Under the pieces are notes generated by a model, which was given only the letters and a program-made list of their open reading frames with translations, did not search any database and was not told the origin of the DNA. From Prevotella sp. (GTDB lineage: Bacteria; Bacteroidota; Bacteroidia; Bacteroidales; Bacteroidaceae), in assembly GCA_017478085.1 (NCBI GenBank), contig JAFVEE010000152.1, positions 1-49,803 on the forward strand: 49,803 nucleotides of DNA. Reading direction: 5' to 3'. Below, piece by piece: positions 1 to 12,511 of this stretch. Position 1 is the stretch's first letter, and every line of letters begins with the position of its first letter. The position numbers and the translations under genes were made by a program.

Positions 1-2174
1 AAATTACCGAAGTGATAGTCGGCCATGGCACTGAATGTGTGCTGTGGAACAAATGGCACGTAGTTGTCTTTGTAAGAAACTAGTGGCACATAGCCTGTAC
101 TATGACTGCTCACGTTCATTGTGTTAGCATTGTACTCATCAAACTTGGCATTGGTAAAGGCATAGGTTACCCCCCAGTCGAGTGCATTGTCAAAGGCCTT
201 GCCACGCAAGGTAGCCTCCACACCACATGAGTGACTCTTACCGGCATTCACCATGATTCTTCCATAGTTGCTGTTGGGCTCCATGATTGACAGCTGCTGG
301 TTACGAATCTGCATGTAGTAGAGCGAGAGGTCGAGGTGTGTGCTACCGCCAAACAGGTTCAGGTGAGTACCTATCTCGTAGTTCCAGCTCTCCTCGGGCT
401 TGTACTGTGTTGTCTCCTCAATTGCATCATAGTCGGCTGCAGTGTGCTCCACATCATAGTCGCCACGCATAGCATCCTGCTGATGCGCATTCAGGTCGGT
501 CTGCAGAATATCGCTGAACATCTGGAAGTTGTATCCGCCTGCACGATAGCCCTTTGAAACCAGAGCGTAGATGTTACCGATGTTCTCATCGAAGGTATAT
601 GTGAGTGCGAACTTAGGCAGCAGCTGGGTGAAACTCTTCGAGCGATTGTCAGCTACGTGCGATGTGAGATGATATGTAGCAGTAGCCGAAGCTGTACCAC
701 CAGTCATGTTCATATATGCCAGGGCATCGTACTCAATCTTTGCCCAGTCGTGAGCCAGACGCAGACCAACGGTAGCCTTGAGGCGGTCGGTAATCAGGAT
801 GTTCGACTCGTGATAAAGACCGAGACTCATCTGTGGAGTGTGATACAGTCCGGGCACAGCCATCTCGGCAGTCATAGTAACACCCATCTTTGCAACAGCA
901 GCTTCGGCAGCGGCCTGAGCCTGCTCTGCTGTCATACCCTGAGCCATATATCTGCCCAGCATACCCTTTATCATCGAGTTCTTCATTGCGTTTGCAATGG
1001 CATTGCCGATAGGTGCAGTGATACCCTCACCAAAGTAAACAGGAGCATCAGTGCGCATCCACTGGTATGAGCCGAACAGTCCTGTTGTATGCTGCCAACG
1101 AGATGTGTCATGGTTACGCAGCACAAACTCCTGAGTCAGCGCGTTCATCTTCTGAGCCTGACTAAGCTGCAGATAGTCGCCAGCCATATAGTCCTGGTCC
1201 ATCAGCATCAGGTCCTCAAGAAACTGGTAGCTGGTAGTCGATGTAAACAGCAGTTTCTCGGTCTGGTAGCTGATGTTCAAACCGGTAGTAAACATATTTC
1301 GCTTGTAACCGTTCATGATGGTGGTTGAAGGATCATCAGGCTTCAGGGTATAAGGCTTTACCGAACTCCATTCAAAAGGTTGGAATTCACCATAGCCAAA
1401 ACCGTTCTGGTTCACATACTGGTAATCAGCAGTCCAGTCAAAGGTGAGCTTCTTGTTGGGAGCATACATCAGACGGAGCTTTCCACCTGCCTCGTTGGTC
1501 AGGTCGTTCTTCTTGTCAAAGTTCTGGTTATCGATAAAGCCCGTCAGTCCGCTGTAGAAACCAGCCACGCTGAAAGCGAGCTTCTCTGATGGACGATGGT
1601 AGTGAGCCACCTCCACATTACTATATAGTCCTGTACCGATACCCAGACGAACATCAGTTCCCTGATAATTCATTGGGTTCTTAGAGTAGATACGCACCAG
1701 TCCGCCCTCGGTGTTCTGTCCGTACAGAGTACCCTGGGGACCACGCAGCACGTCTACACGATCCAGCATATAGAAATGGTTATTGAATGCCGACTTCGAC
1801 ATCAATGGTATGTTATCGTAGTAAACGCCAACAGCGGGGTTGTTGATACGCGAACCAATTCCGCGAACATACATCGATGATGTGAGACGTGAACCATAGC
1901 TTGGCATAACAAACGATGGAACGTACTGTGAAAGCTGACTCAGGTCGCGCACATTCAACTGCTGCAGCTGCTCTGAGCCGAAAACATTGCTGCTCACAGG
2001 CTGCAGACGCAGGCGTACCTGCTCCTTAGGCTGCGATACAACAACTACCTCGTCAAGGTCTACTACTTTACTAGAATCAGTAAGAGCATCGGTATCAAGG
2101 CTCCCGAGAGGGGTGGCCATTGCTGTAAGCTGTCCACCCAGTGCCATAAGCACGAAAACAATCTTTTTATTCAT
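1..2174 (-). CDS. TonB-dependent outer-membrane receptor (partial, 3' end outside window)
   Basis: About 724 residues are visible from the ATG at 2174 and the frame is open to the window edge, so the C-terminal strands of the barrel are missing. A signal peptide (about residues 1-20) is followed by a TonB-box-like DEVVVV near residue 42 and a plug domain with YVRGIGSR and the DVLRGPQGTLYG segment. Long aromatic-rich beta strands follow, typical of a 22-strand barrel. It has no carboxypeptidase-regulatory-like N-terminal domain and no SusD partner in view, so it resembles the siderophore/cobalamin class of receptor more than SusC; the substrate cannot be told. A TAnnTTTG promoter lies 29 bp upstream of the start. 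Base composition is lower in GC than the mannan genes further right. Confidence 0.9.
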   Translation of the reverse strand, partial: MNKKIVFVLMALGGQLTAMATPLGSLDTDALTDSSKVVDLDEVVVVSQPKEQVRLRLQPVSSNVFGSEQLQQLNVRDLSQLSQYVPSFVMPSYGSRLTSSMYVRGIGSRINNPAVGVYYDNIPLMSKSAFNNHFYMLDRVDVLRGPQGTLYGQNTEGGLVRIYSKNPMNYQGTDVRLGIGTGLYSNVEVAHYHRPSEKLAFSVAGFYSGLTGFIDNQNFDKKNDLTNEAGGKLRLMYAPNKKLTFDWTADYQYVNQNGFGYGEFQPFEWSSVKPYTLKPDDPSTTIMNGYKRNMFTTGLNISYQTEKLLFTSTTSYQFLEDLMLMDQDYMAGDYLQLSQAQKMNALTQEFVLRNHDTSRWQHTTGLFGSYQWMRTDAPVYFGEGITAPIGNAIANAMKNSMIKGMLGRYMAQGMTAEQAQAAAEAAVAKMGVTMTAEMAVPGLYHTPQMSLGLYHESNILITDRLKATVGLRLAHDWAKIEYDALAYMNMTGGTASATATYHLTSHVADNRSKSFTQLLPKFALTYTFDENIGNIYALVSKGYRAGGYNFQMFSDILQTDLNAHQQDAMRGDYDVEHTAADYDAIEETTQYKPEESWNYEIGTHLNLFGGSTHLDLSLYYMQIRNQQLSIMEPNSNYGRIMVNAGKSHSCGVEATLRGKAFDNALDWGVTYAFTNAKFDEYNANTMNVSSHSTGYVPLVSYKDNYVPFVPQHTFSAMADYHFGN

Positions 2175-2202
2175 TAAAATCACAACTATTTGTTTGCGAC
2201 TG

Positions 2203-2210
2203 CAAAATTA
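2203..2210 (-). promoter_or_regulatory. Bacteroidetes -7 box for the TonB receptor gene
   Basis: On the minus strand this reads TAATTTTG, matching TAnnTTTG, followed by the common GCA. It is 29 bp from the start codon. No convincing -33 element is visible. Confidence 0.55.
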
Positions 2211-2336
2211 AACAATATTTGCAGACTGTGCAATCCCTATTTATATGGATTTTTTCGTTATTCCATGCCATTTGGTCACAAATCCTGACAAATTGACAGA
2301 ACATTTCCCCAAGGCACAAGCTTTGAATGATATTTT

Positions 2337-2437
2337 GCAACGGACTACAGGACTAACAGGACTGATTATCCTAAAAGAAAAAGTCCTACGCTCGGCTTTG
2401 CCGCTTGGCTCGTCCAAGAAGTCCTTTAGTCCGTTGC
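2337..2437. repeat. Imperfect inverted-repeat element with internal hairpin
   Basis: The arms 2337-2354 and 2420-2437 are inverted copies of an 18-mer beginning GCAACGGACTA, with one mismatch in 18. The left arm continues as a short tandem of AGGACTAAC-like words. The 65-bp middle carries the small hairpin CGGC-TTT-GCCG inside a GC-rich stretch (about 2387-2415). The whole looks like a non-coding dispersed palindromic element, but only one copy is in the window. Confidence 0.5.
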
Positions 2438-2474
2438 TAAAAAAAATTAGAAACATAACAGAAAGGAGCAAAAT

Positions 2475-5024
<2,550 letters not shown>

Positions 5025-5038
5025 ACAGCACACTTACC

Positions 5039-5245
5039 TCACTCGCGATACTCCAGAATGTCGCCGGGCTGGCAACCCAGCACGCGGCAGATGGCCTCGA
5101 GAGTGGTGAAGCGGACGGCCTTGGCCTTGCCCGTCTTCAGGATTGAGAGGTTGGCCAGCGTCAAGCCTACGCGCTCAGCCAGTTCACTGAGCGACATCTT
5201 GCGCTTGGCCATCTCTACATCCAGGTTTACAACGATCTGTCCCAT
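5039..5245 (-). CDS. Small Cro/CI-type HTH transcriptional regulator
   Basis: A 68-residue protein that is almost entirely one helix-turn-helix of the XRE type: LSELAERVGLTLANLSILK followed by TTLEAICRVLGCQPGDILEY, as in YozG-like regulators. It lies 6 bp downstream of the DUF2975 gene on the same strand. This pairing of a DUF2975 membrane protein with a tiny HTH protein is a common two-gene unit in Firmicutes and Bacteroidetes. It probably regulates its own operon; TATCG/CGATA half-sites upstream of the operon are candidate binding sites. The physiological role is unknown. Confidence 0.9.
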   Translation of the reverse strand: MGQIVVNLDVEMAKRKMSLSELAERVGLTLANLSILKTGKAKAVRFTTLEAICRVLGCQPGDILEYRE

Positions 5246-5251
5246 AGTGGC

Positions 5252-5725
5252 TCAAATGGTTAAGTTCTGTTCTTCCTGCAGCTTGATGCCGATGCAGAAG
5301 GCCTCGGCCATAATGAGTGCAAAGATGCCTCCTATCATGCCTTCAATCATATTAGTCCACTCGTCTCCTGCAGAAAAGTTGGCTGCCAGATTCATAAGCA
5401 TGCAGCTCGCCATTGCTACTATCATATCGATGCCAAACCAGCGCAGCAGGCTCACGTTTTTCTGGGTGAACACTTCGTCGCGGTTGACGTTCAGGATGAA
5501 CCTGACGATACAGATGATGGCCGCAATCGCAAAGCCTAAGACCACAGGGGTGAGCAACATAGCAAACACCTCGCCACCCGTAAGCGCAACACCACTCGCT
5601 CCATCCTTCCAGCCGTCGGAAAAGCCCTGAGCCATGTCATTAGCATTTACCACCATTGCCACGATGACGTCTACAACCATGAGCAACATCATTAACACAC
5701 AGAATACATTCAATTTTGTTTTCAT
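5252..5725 (-). CDS. DUF2975 family membrane protein
   Basis: A 157-residue inner-membrane protein with four predicted hydrophobic segments (about residues 6-26, 52-78, 98-118 and 128-148). The charged NVNRDEVFTQKN loop before the third segment is characteristic of DUF2975. It is the first gene of a two-gene unit with the XRE regulator and has its own TAnnTTTG/TTTG promoter. Function is not known; the partnership suggests a membrane component of a small regulatory or stress module. Confidence 0.85.
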   Translation of the reverse strand: MKTKLNVFCVLMMLLMVVDVIVAMVVNANDMAQGFSDGWKDGASGVALTGGEVFAMLLTPVVLGFAIAAIICIVRFILNVNRDEVFTQKNVSLLRWFGIDMIVAMASCMLMNLAANFSAGDEWTNMIEGMIGGIFALIMAEAFCIGIKLQEEQNLTI

Positions 5726-5731
5726 ACCGTT

Positions 5732-5833
5732 TATCGTTTAAATTTAGTTATTTATTGAATTTCGATATGCAAAAGTAGGCATTTTCTGCTTACCCACCAA
5801 ATATTTTCAATAAAAATTTATCGAATAACGATA
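5732..5833. promoter_or_regulatory. Candidate operator half-sites (TATCG/CGATA)
   Basis: TATCG at 5732-5736, CGATA at 5763-5767 and an inverted pair TATCG-N5-CGATA at 5819-5833 surround the minus-strand promoter of the DUF2975-HTH unit. The spacing and position fit binding sites for the HTH protein encoded in the same operon. This is inference from position and symmetry only. Confidence 0.35.
5770..5801 (-). promoter_or_regulatory. Promoter of the DUF2975-HTH operon
   Basis: On the minus strand a TTTG -33 box (5798-5801) is followed after 20 nt by TACTTTTG (5770-5777), matching the Bacteroidetes TTTG...TAnnTTTG pattern. The start codon is 44 bp further on. Confidence 0.6.
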
Positions 5834-5855
5834 TATTTAACGTTCTACAACTTTT

Positions 5856-5987
5856 CAACGCTGGTTCCGCTGAATGCTAACGGAGCCCTCGTTGAGCGTC
5901 AACGGAGTGCCCGTTGAGCATCAACGGAGCCTCCGTTGACGTTCAATGAAGCCTCCATAAAGGCACAATGAAGCCTCCGTTAAGAGG
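5856..5987. repeat. Tandem array A: six contiguous 22-bp palindromic units
   Basis: Six units of exactly 22 bp abut without spacers (starts 5856, 5878, 5900, 5922, 5944, 5966). Unit 4 carries the perfect palindrome AACGGAGCCTCCGTT (7-bp arms around one base); the outer units are decayed versions. The array lies between the histidine kinase stop codon and the DUF2975-HTH promoter, 54 bp upstream of that promoter's -33 box. A related array is at 26499-26608. There are no spacers, so it is not a CRISPR. Confidence 0.85.
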
Positions 5988-5990
5988 GTA

Positions 5991-7232
<1,242 letters not shown>

Positions 7233-7266
7233 AGTTAACGGTGTTGATTAAAATGTTCTCCACCTG

Positions 7267-7274
7267 CAAAAGTA
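7267..7274 (-). promoter_or_regulatory. -7 box for the histidine kinase gene
   Basis: Minus strand TACTTTTG followed by GCA, matching TAnnTTTG, 35 bp before the start codon. No clear -33 box. Confidence 0.5.
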
Positions 7275-7277
7275 CAC

Positions 7278-7389
7278 AAAAGTTAGGAGTTAAGGGTCAC
7301 GAATTAGGAGTTATTGTGCCCGTTTTAATGTTTTTTATGTTTTCTGCGCTAAAAACTCCCGACTCCTAACTCCTAAACTCCTAACTTTT
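7278..7389. repeat. 14-bp inverted repeat merged with heptad repeats
   Basis: AAAAGTTAGGAGTT (7278-7291) is repeated exactly in inverted form at 7376-7389, with 84 bp between. The right arm is part of a tandem of ACTCCTA-like heptads (7355-7389). The structure ends 3 bp before the rlmL promoter. It could act as a terminator/anti-terminator stem or be a mobile-repeat remnant. Confidence 0.55.
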
Positions 7390-7392
7390 TCG

Positions 7393-7400
7393 TAATTTTG
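7393..7400 (+). promoter_or_regulatory. -7 box upstream of the rRNA methyltransferase gene
   Basis: TAATTTTG followed by GCAC, matching TAnnTTTG, 28 bp before the ATG at 7429. It may drive the whole co-directional run from 7429 to 15004. Confidence 0.55.
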
Positions 7401-7428
7401 CACTCGAAAATAGGTATTTCATAAAGAA

Positions 7429-9003
7429 ATGGAACAACAATTTGATTCGAGCAATGCTCACGCCGAGCATGAACTCATCGCCAAAACGTTCATGGGACTG
7501 GAACCTGTGCTGGCGAAAGAACTGACCCGACTGGGGGCCAACAACGTACAAATAGGTAGACGCATGGTGTCGTTTACGGGCGACAAGGAGCTGATGTACC
7601 GCGCCAATTTCTCGCTGCACACAGCCATCAAGATTCTGAAGCCCATCAAGCGCTTCAAGGCCAAGAGTGCCGACGACGTCTACGAGGAAATCAAGAAGAT
7701 AGACTGGAGCGAATATCTGGACAACGACCGTACCTTTGCGGTCGATGCCGTGGTGTTCTCGGAAGAGTTCCGCCACTCCAAGTTCGTGAGTTATAAGGTG
7801 AAGGACGCCATCGTAGATCAGTTCCGCGAGCAGCACGGCACGCGCCCCAACATATCGGTGGCCAACCCCGACCTGCGCCTGCACATACACATAGCCGACG
7901 TGGCCCCGGGCAAGAGCGAGTGCACGCTCTGCTTAGACAGCAGCGGCGAGTCGCTGCACCGCCGTGGCTACCGCCAGGAAAGCGTCGAGGCCCCCATCAA
8001 CGAGGTGCTGGCCGCCGGCATGATCCTGATGACGGGCTGGCAGGGCGATACCGACTTCATCGACCCTATGTGCGGCAGCGGCACGCTGCTCGTCGAGGCA
8101 GCCCTCATAGCCCGCAACATGGCGCCGGGCCTGTTCCGCAAGGAGTATGCCTTCGAGAAGTGGCCCGACTTCGATGCCGAGCTGTTCGACCGCATCTACA
8201 ACGACGACTCGCAGGAGCGCGAGTTCAACCACCACATCTATGGCTACGACGTCGACATGAAGGCCGTAAACACGGCACGCATGAACATCAAGGCCGCCGG
8301 ACTCTCGGCCGACATCACCGTTGAGCAGCAGGACTTCAAGGACTTCCAGCAGCCCAGGGAGAAGAGCATTATTGTGACCAACCCGCCCTACGGCGAGCGC
8401 ATATCGACACCCGACCTGCTGGGCACCTACCGTATGATAGGCGAGCGGCTGAAGCACCAGTTCCAGGGCGGCGACGCCTGGATTCTGAGCTATCGCGAGG
8501 AGTGCTTCGAGCAAATCGGACTGAAGCCCTCCATCAAGATTCCCCTGTACAACGGCTCGCTGGAGTGCGAGTTCCGCAAGTACCAGATGTTCGACGGCAA
8601 GCTGAAGCAGTTCCGCCAGGAGGGCGGCGTGGTGAAGACCGACGAGGAGAAGCGCCAGATGGCCGAGAAGCACCGCTTCAAGAAGGAGCGCGAGTTCAAG
8701 CAGCGCATCAGCGAGCAGGAGGAGAACGAAGACAGCGACATTCGCTCGTTCACCTTCCACCACCACGAGCTGAAGAAGGAGCGCAGAGCGGAAAGAGGCG
8801 AACGCGGTGAGCGCAGGGAGGACAGAGGCCGCCGCTTCGAGAAGCGCGACGACGACCGCCCACGCCGCTTCGAGAAGCGCGGTGGCGACGACGACCGACG
8901 CAACCGTGGCGGCCACGAGCGCTTCAACCGCCAGGGAGGCGGCAGCAAGAAGCCATTCAACAAAGGAAAGAAATTCAACCATCACGACGATGATGAAGAT
9001 TAA
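7429..9003 (+). CDS. rlmL: THUMP-domain 23S rRNA guanine-N2 methyltransferase (RlmL-like)
   Basis: A 524-residue cytosolic SAM-dependent enzyme that should methylate guanine N2 in 23S rRNA (m2G2445 in E. coli RlmL). The N-terminal THUMP RNA-binding domain occupies about 12-165. The Rossmann methyltransferase domain has motif I DPMCGSG (212-218) and catalytic motif IV NPPY (318-321). The last ~110 residues are a charged, probably disordered tail with two RRFEKR repeats and RGG-like clusters, likely an extra RNA-binding extension. It corresponds to the N-terminal half of E. coli RlmKL; the RlmK half is absent. It overlaps the following peptidase gene by 14 nt. Confidence 0.88.
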   Translation: MEQQFDSSNAHAEHELIAKTFMGLEPVLAKELTRLGANNVQIGRRMVSFTGDKELMYRANFSLHTAIKILKPIKRFKAKSADDVYEEIKKIDWSEYLDNDRTFAVDAVVFSEEFRHSKFVSYKVKDAIVDQFREQHGTRPNISVANPDLRLHIHIADVAPGKSECTLCLDSSGESLHRRGYRQESVEAPINEVLAAGMILMTGWQGDTDFIDPMCGSGTLLVEAALIARNMAPGLFRKEYAFEKWPDFDAELFDRIYNDDSQEREFNHHIYGYDVDMKAVNTARMNIKAAGLSADITVEQQDFKDFQQPREKSIIVTNPPYGERISTPDLLGTYRMIGERLKHQFQGGDAWILSYREECFEQIGLKPSIKIPLYNGSLECEFRKYQMFDGKLKQFRQEGGVVKTDEEKRQMAEKHRFKKEREFKQRISEQEENEDSDIRSFTFHHHELKKERRAERGERGERREDRGRRFEKRDDDRPRRFEKRGGDDDRRNRGGHERFNRQGGGSKKPFNKGKKFNHHDDDED

Positions 9004-11206
9004 CACCCACAGCCTGCTGACGCTCCGTGCCGCCGCAGGACTGCTACTATCGCTATTCGTGTCTATCACAATGACAGCACAAGACCAGCTTTTCACCCTT
9101 GAAGACCTGAACTTCGGCGGCAGGAACTTCCACAACCTGCGGGCCAGGAACCTCTTCCTGACGTGGTGGGGCGACCAGCTGATGTACCAGGATGCCGAGG
9201 AGAGCGGAACCATCGATGCCAAGGGCAACCGGCAGGCTGTGGTCACGCTGAAGGACCTGGGCGAAGGATGGCACTCGCTGATGGGGGCCAGCTACCCCTA
9301 CCCCAACGAGCCGCTGGCCCTGGTCAGAAACTCGAAGCAGCGCGTGCTCTACGACTTCAAGAAGAAGCAGGTGGCATGGCGGCAGACCTGCGAGGGCGAG
9401 CAGAACAGCCACTGGAACAAGGCGTCGAGGGCCGTGGCCTATACCCGTGGGAATCAGCTCTTTGTGCGCACTGCCGACAACACCGAGCGGCAGCTCACCA
9501 CCGACGGCTCGCGCGAGATAGTCTATGGCGAGGCCGTTCACCGCAACGAGTGGGGCATCGACGAGGGCCTGTTCTGGAGCCCCGACGGCCAGCGGCTGGC
9601 CTTCTACCGCATGGACCAGTCGATGGTGACCGACTACCCGCAGGTGAACATCGATCCCCGCATTGCCGAGATGGAGCCCGACAAATACCCCATGGCCGGT
9701 ATGACTTCGCACAAGGTGACCGTGGGTGTCTATGACATTGCAACGGAAAAGACTATCTACCTGCAGGCTGGCGACCCCACCGACCGCTACTTCACCAACA
9801 TAGCCTTCTCGCCCGATTCGAAGACCATCTATATGTTCGAACTGAACCGCGACCAGAACGACTGCCGCTTAGTGAGCTACGATGCCACGACGGGCCAGCG
9901 ACTGGCCGAGCTCTATCGCGAAACGAGCGACAAGTATGTGGAGCCCCTGCACCCCATCCAGTTCCTGCCCTGGGACCACTTGCAGTTCATCATGCAGAGC
10001 CAGAAGGACGGCTACAACCACCTATACCTCTTTAATATAAAAGGCGAGGAGCTGAAGCAGCTGACCAAGGGTCCCTGGGTGGTGACCGACGTGCTGGGCT
10101 TCAACCAGAAGCAGCAGGCGGTCGTCATCACCTCGAAAGAGAAGCACGCCCTACAGCGCAATATCTATGCCGTAGACGTGAAGACGGGCAAGCGCACACC
10201 GCTGGACAACGGCGAGGGCGTGCACCGCGCCGTCCTCTCGGCCTCGGGCACCAAGCTCTACGACAAGTGGCAGACGCCCACCGTACCCAACAACGTAGAC
10301 CTCATCTCGATCACCCCGAAGCTGGCTCCCGTCACCGCCCGCCTGCTGACGGCCCCCGATCCCTGGCAGAGCTTCCAGCAGCCCGGCTACCTAAGCGGCA
10401 CCATCAAGGCCGCTGACGGCAAGACCGACTTATACTGGCGCATGGTTGTGCCAAAGGCTCTTTACGACAAGTTGTCCATTGATGAAAACGGTAACCGAAC
10501 GCCCCTCCCTTGGGGAGGGGAAGGGGGTGGGCTCTACCCGACGGTGGTCTACGTCTACGGTGGCCCCCACGCCCACAATGTGGAGGCATCGTGGCACTGG
10601 CAGAGCCGTTCGTGGGAGACGTATATGGCCCAGAAGGGCTACATCGTGTTCATTCTCGACAACCGGGGCTCTGAGAACCGGGGCCGCGACTTCGAGCAGG
10701 CCACCTTCCGACAGCTGGGCCAGATCGAGATGCAAGACCAGATGAAGGGCGTGGACTTCCTGCGCACGCTGCCCTACGTCGACATGAACCGGCTGGGCGT
10801 TCACGGCTGGTCGTTCGGCGGCTATATGACCATCTCGCTCATGACGAACTACCCCGACGTGTTCAAGGTGGGCGTGGCCGGTGGCCCAGTCATCGACTGG
10901 AAGTGGTACGAAGTGATGTACGGCGAGCGCTATATGGACACGCCCGAGCAGAACCCCGAGGGCTATGCCAAGACCAGCCTCGTCAGCAAGGCGGGCCAGC
11001 TGAAGGGCAAGCTGCAAATCATCATCGGCTACAACGACCCCACCGTCGTGCCGCAGCACGCCCTGTCGTTCCTGAAGGCCTGTGCCGAGGCCGGCACGCA
11101 GCCCGACTTCTTTGCCTATCCCGGCGAGGGCCACAACATGATGGGACATAACAGCGTGCATCTGCACGAACGCATCACCCAGTATTTTGAAGACTATTTG
11201 AAATAA
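8990..11206 (+). CDS. S9B prolyl dipeptidyl peptidase (DPP-IV-like), secreted
   Basis: A 738-residue exported serine peptidase that removes X-Pro dipeptides in its family. The ATG at 8990 (or 8993) is chosen because it is followed at once by a signal peptide ending near MTAQDQ; upstream codons in this frame only mirror the methyltransferase tail. A beta-propeller (about 60-430) precedes an alpha/beta-hydrolase domain with nucleophile in GWSFGG (S608), D683 in GYNDP and H715 in GEGHN. Oddity: about a dozen residues ([13 protein letters not shown]) just before VVYVYGG are encoded by a copy of the palindromic repeat found elsewhere in the window (10500-10532). The gene overlaps rlmL by 14 nt and precedes glyA by 19 bp. 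Confidence 0.9.
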   Translation: MMKINTHSLLTLRAAAGLLLSLFVSITMTAQDQLFTLEDLNFGGRNFHNLRARNLFLTWWGDQLMYQDAEESGTIDAKGNRQAVVTLKDLGEGWHSLMGASYPYPNEPLALVRNSKQRVLYDFKKKQVAWRQTCEGEQNSHWNKASRAVAYTRGNQLFVRTADNTERQLTTDGSREIVYGEAVHRNEWGIDEGLFWSPDGQRLAFYRMDQSMVTDYPQVNIDPRIAEMEPDKYPMAGMTSHKVTVGVYDIATEKTIYLQAGDPTDRYFTNIAFSPDSKTIYMFELNRDQNDCRLVSYDATTGQRLAELYRETSDKYVEPLHPIQFLPWDHLQFIMQSQKDGYNHLYLFNIKGEELKQLTKGPWVVTDVLGFNQKQQAVVITSKEKHALQRNIYAVDVKTGKRTPLDNGEGVHRAVLSASGTKLYDKWQTPTVPNNVDLISITPKLAPVTARLLTAPDPWQSFQQPGYLSGTIKAADGKTDLYWRMVVPKALYDKLSIDENGNRTPLPWGGEGGGLYPTVVYVYGGPHAHNVEASWHWQSRSWETYMAQKGYIVFILDNRGSENRGRDFEQATFRQLGQIEMQDQMKGVDFLRTLPYVDMNRLGVHGWSFGGYMTISLMTNYPDVFKVGVAGGPVIDWKWYEVMYGERYMDTPEQNPEGYAKTSLVSKAGQLKGKLQIIIGYNDPTVVPQHALSFLKACAEAGTQPDFFAYPGEGHNMMGHNSVHLHERITQYFEDYLK
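10500..10532 (-). repeat. Palindromic repeat copy B, in frame in the peptidase gene
   Basis: Read on the minus strand it starts GCCCACCCCC, then two variable bases, then the palindrome CCCCTCCCCAAGGGAGGGG. It matches the copy at 38052 in 29 of the first 31 bases; both differences are at positions 11-12. It is a single copy with no inverted partner nearby. Confidence 0.85.
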
Positions 11207-11225
11207 CCAACCCAATAACACGATT

Positions 11226-12506
11226 ATGAAAAGAGACAACACTGTTTTCGAGTTGATTGAGAAAGAGCATCAGCGCCAGTTGAAGGGCATCGAGCTGATT
11301 GCCAGTGAGAACTTCGTGAGCGACCAGGTGATGGAGGCCATGGGCTCGTTCCTCACGAACAAGTATGCCGAGGGCTATCCCGGCAAGCGCTACTACGGCG
11401 GCTGCCAGGTGGTCGACGAGGTGGAGCGACTGGCCATTGAGCGCGTGTGCAAGCTGTTCGATGCCGAGTATGCCAACGTGCAGCCCCACTCGGGTGCCCA
11501 GGCCAACGCCGCCGTGCTGCTGGCCGTGCTGAAGCCCGGCGACACCTTCATGGGCCTGAACCTGGCTCATGGCGGTCACCTGTCGCACGGTTCGCTGGTC
11601 AACACCTCCGGCATTCTCTACAAGCCCGTGGGCTACAACCTGTCGAAAGAGACGGGCCGCGTGGACTACGACGAGATGGAGCAGCTGGCCCTGGAGCACA
11701 AGCCCAAGCTCATCATTGGCGGTGGCTCGGCCTACAGCCGTGAGTGGGACTACAAGCGCATGCGCGAGATTGCCGACAAGGTGGGCGCTCTGCTCATGAT
11801 TGATATGGCACACCCCGCCGGCCTCATCGCCGCCGGTCTGCTGGAGAACCCCGTGAAGTGGGCCCACATCGTGACCTCGACCACCCACAAGACGCTGCGC
11901 GGTCCGCGCGGCGGCATCATCCTGATGGGCAAGGACTTCGACAACCCCTGGGGCCTGACCACGCCGAAGGGCGAGGTGAAGAAGATGTCGGCCCTGCTCA
12001 ACAGCGCCGTGTTCCCCGGTCAGCAGGGCGGTCCGCTGGAGCACGTCATCGCTGCCAAGGCCGTGGCCTTCGGCGAGGCTCTGCAGCCCGAGTTCAAGGA
12101 GTGGGCCGTGCAGGTGCAGAAGAACGCCAAGGTGCTGGCCGACGAGCTCATCAAGCGCGGCTTCGGCATCGTGAGTGGCGGCACCGACAACCACTCGATG
12201 CTCGTCGACCTGCGCTCGAAGTACCCCGACCTCACCGGTAAGGTGGCCGAGAACGCGCTGGTGGCTGCCGACATCACCGTGAACAAGAATATGGTGCCCT
12301 TCGACAGCCGTTCGGCCTTCCAGACCAGCGGCATTCGCCTCGGCACACCCGCCATTACCACCCGTGGTGCCAAGGAAGACCTCATGGTGCAGATTGCCGC
12401 CTGGATTGAAGAGGTGCTCAACGATCCTGAGAACGAGCAAGTCATCGCCTCGGTGCGCCAGCGCGTCAACGAGAAAATGAAGGATTATCCCCTCTTTGCC
12501 TACTAA
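11226..12506 (+). CDS. glyA: Serine hydroxymethyltransferase
   Basis: A 426-residue cytosolic PLP enzyme interconverting serine + tetrahydrofolate and glycine + 5,10-methylene-THF. The PLP lysine is K222 in [13 protein letters not shown]. The [19 protein letters not shown] and DMAHPAG segments are all present, and the length is usual. It lies 19 bp after the peptidase gene and 5 bp before the GH94 gene, so it is probably cotranscribed with both, a housekeeping/carbohydrate mixture whose functional reason is not apparent. Confidence 0.98.
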   Translation: MKRDNTVFELIEKEHQRQLKGIELIASENFVSDQVMEAMGSFLTNKYAEGYPGKRYYGGCQVVDEVERLAIERVCKLFDAEYANVQPHSGAQANAAVLLAVLKPGDTFMGLNLAHGGHLSHGSLVNTSGILYKPVGYNLSKETGRVDYDEMEQLALEHKPKLIIGGGSAYSREWDYKRMREIADKVGALLMIDMAHPAGLIAAGLLENPVKWAHIVTSTTHKTLRGPRGGIILMGKDFDNPWGLTTPKGEVKKMSALLNSAVFPGQQGGPLEHVIAAKAVAFGEALQPEFKEWAVQVQKNAKVLADELIKRGFGIVSGGTDNHSMLVDLRSKYPDLTGKVAENALVAADITVNKNMVPFDSRSAFQTSGIRLGTPAITTRGAKEDLMVQIAAWIEEVLNDPENEQVIASVRQRVNEKMKDYPLFAY

Positions 12507-12511
12507 GAAAT

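Larger units (their letters stand above)
2175..2474. other. Divergent intergenic region, receptor gene / clpB
   Basis: This 300-bp AT-rich gap separates two divergent genes. It holds the promoter of the receptor gene, a ~100-bp imperfect inverted-repeat element (2337-2437) and the clpB leader. AAAGGAG at 2462-2468, 6 nt before the clpB ATG, is an unusually good Shine-Dalgarno sequence for this phylum. I could not identify a clear TAnnTTTG promoter for clpB. The short open frames here have no recognisable product. Confidence 0.6.

Noticed and set aside
5856-5987. CRISPR array
   Set aside because: Units are contiguous with a 22-bp period and have no unique spacers; no cas genes are nearby.
8807-8989. 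Longer N-terminus for the DPP-IV-like peptidase
   Set aside because: The extra codons are the methyltransferase tail read in another frame; a proper signal peptide begins at 8990.
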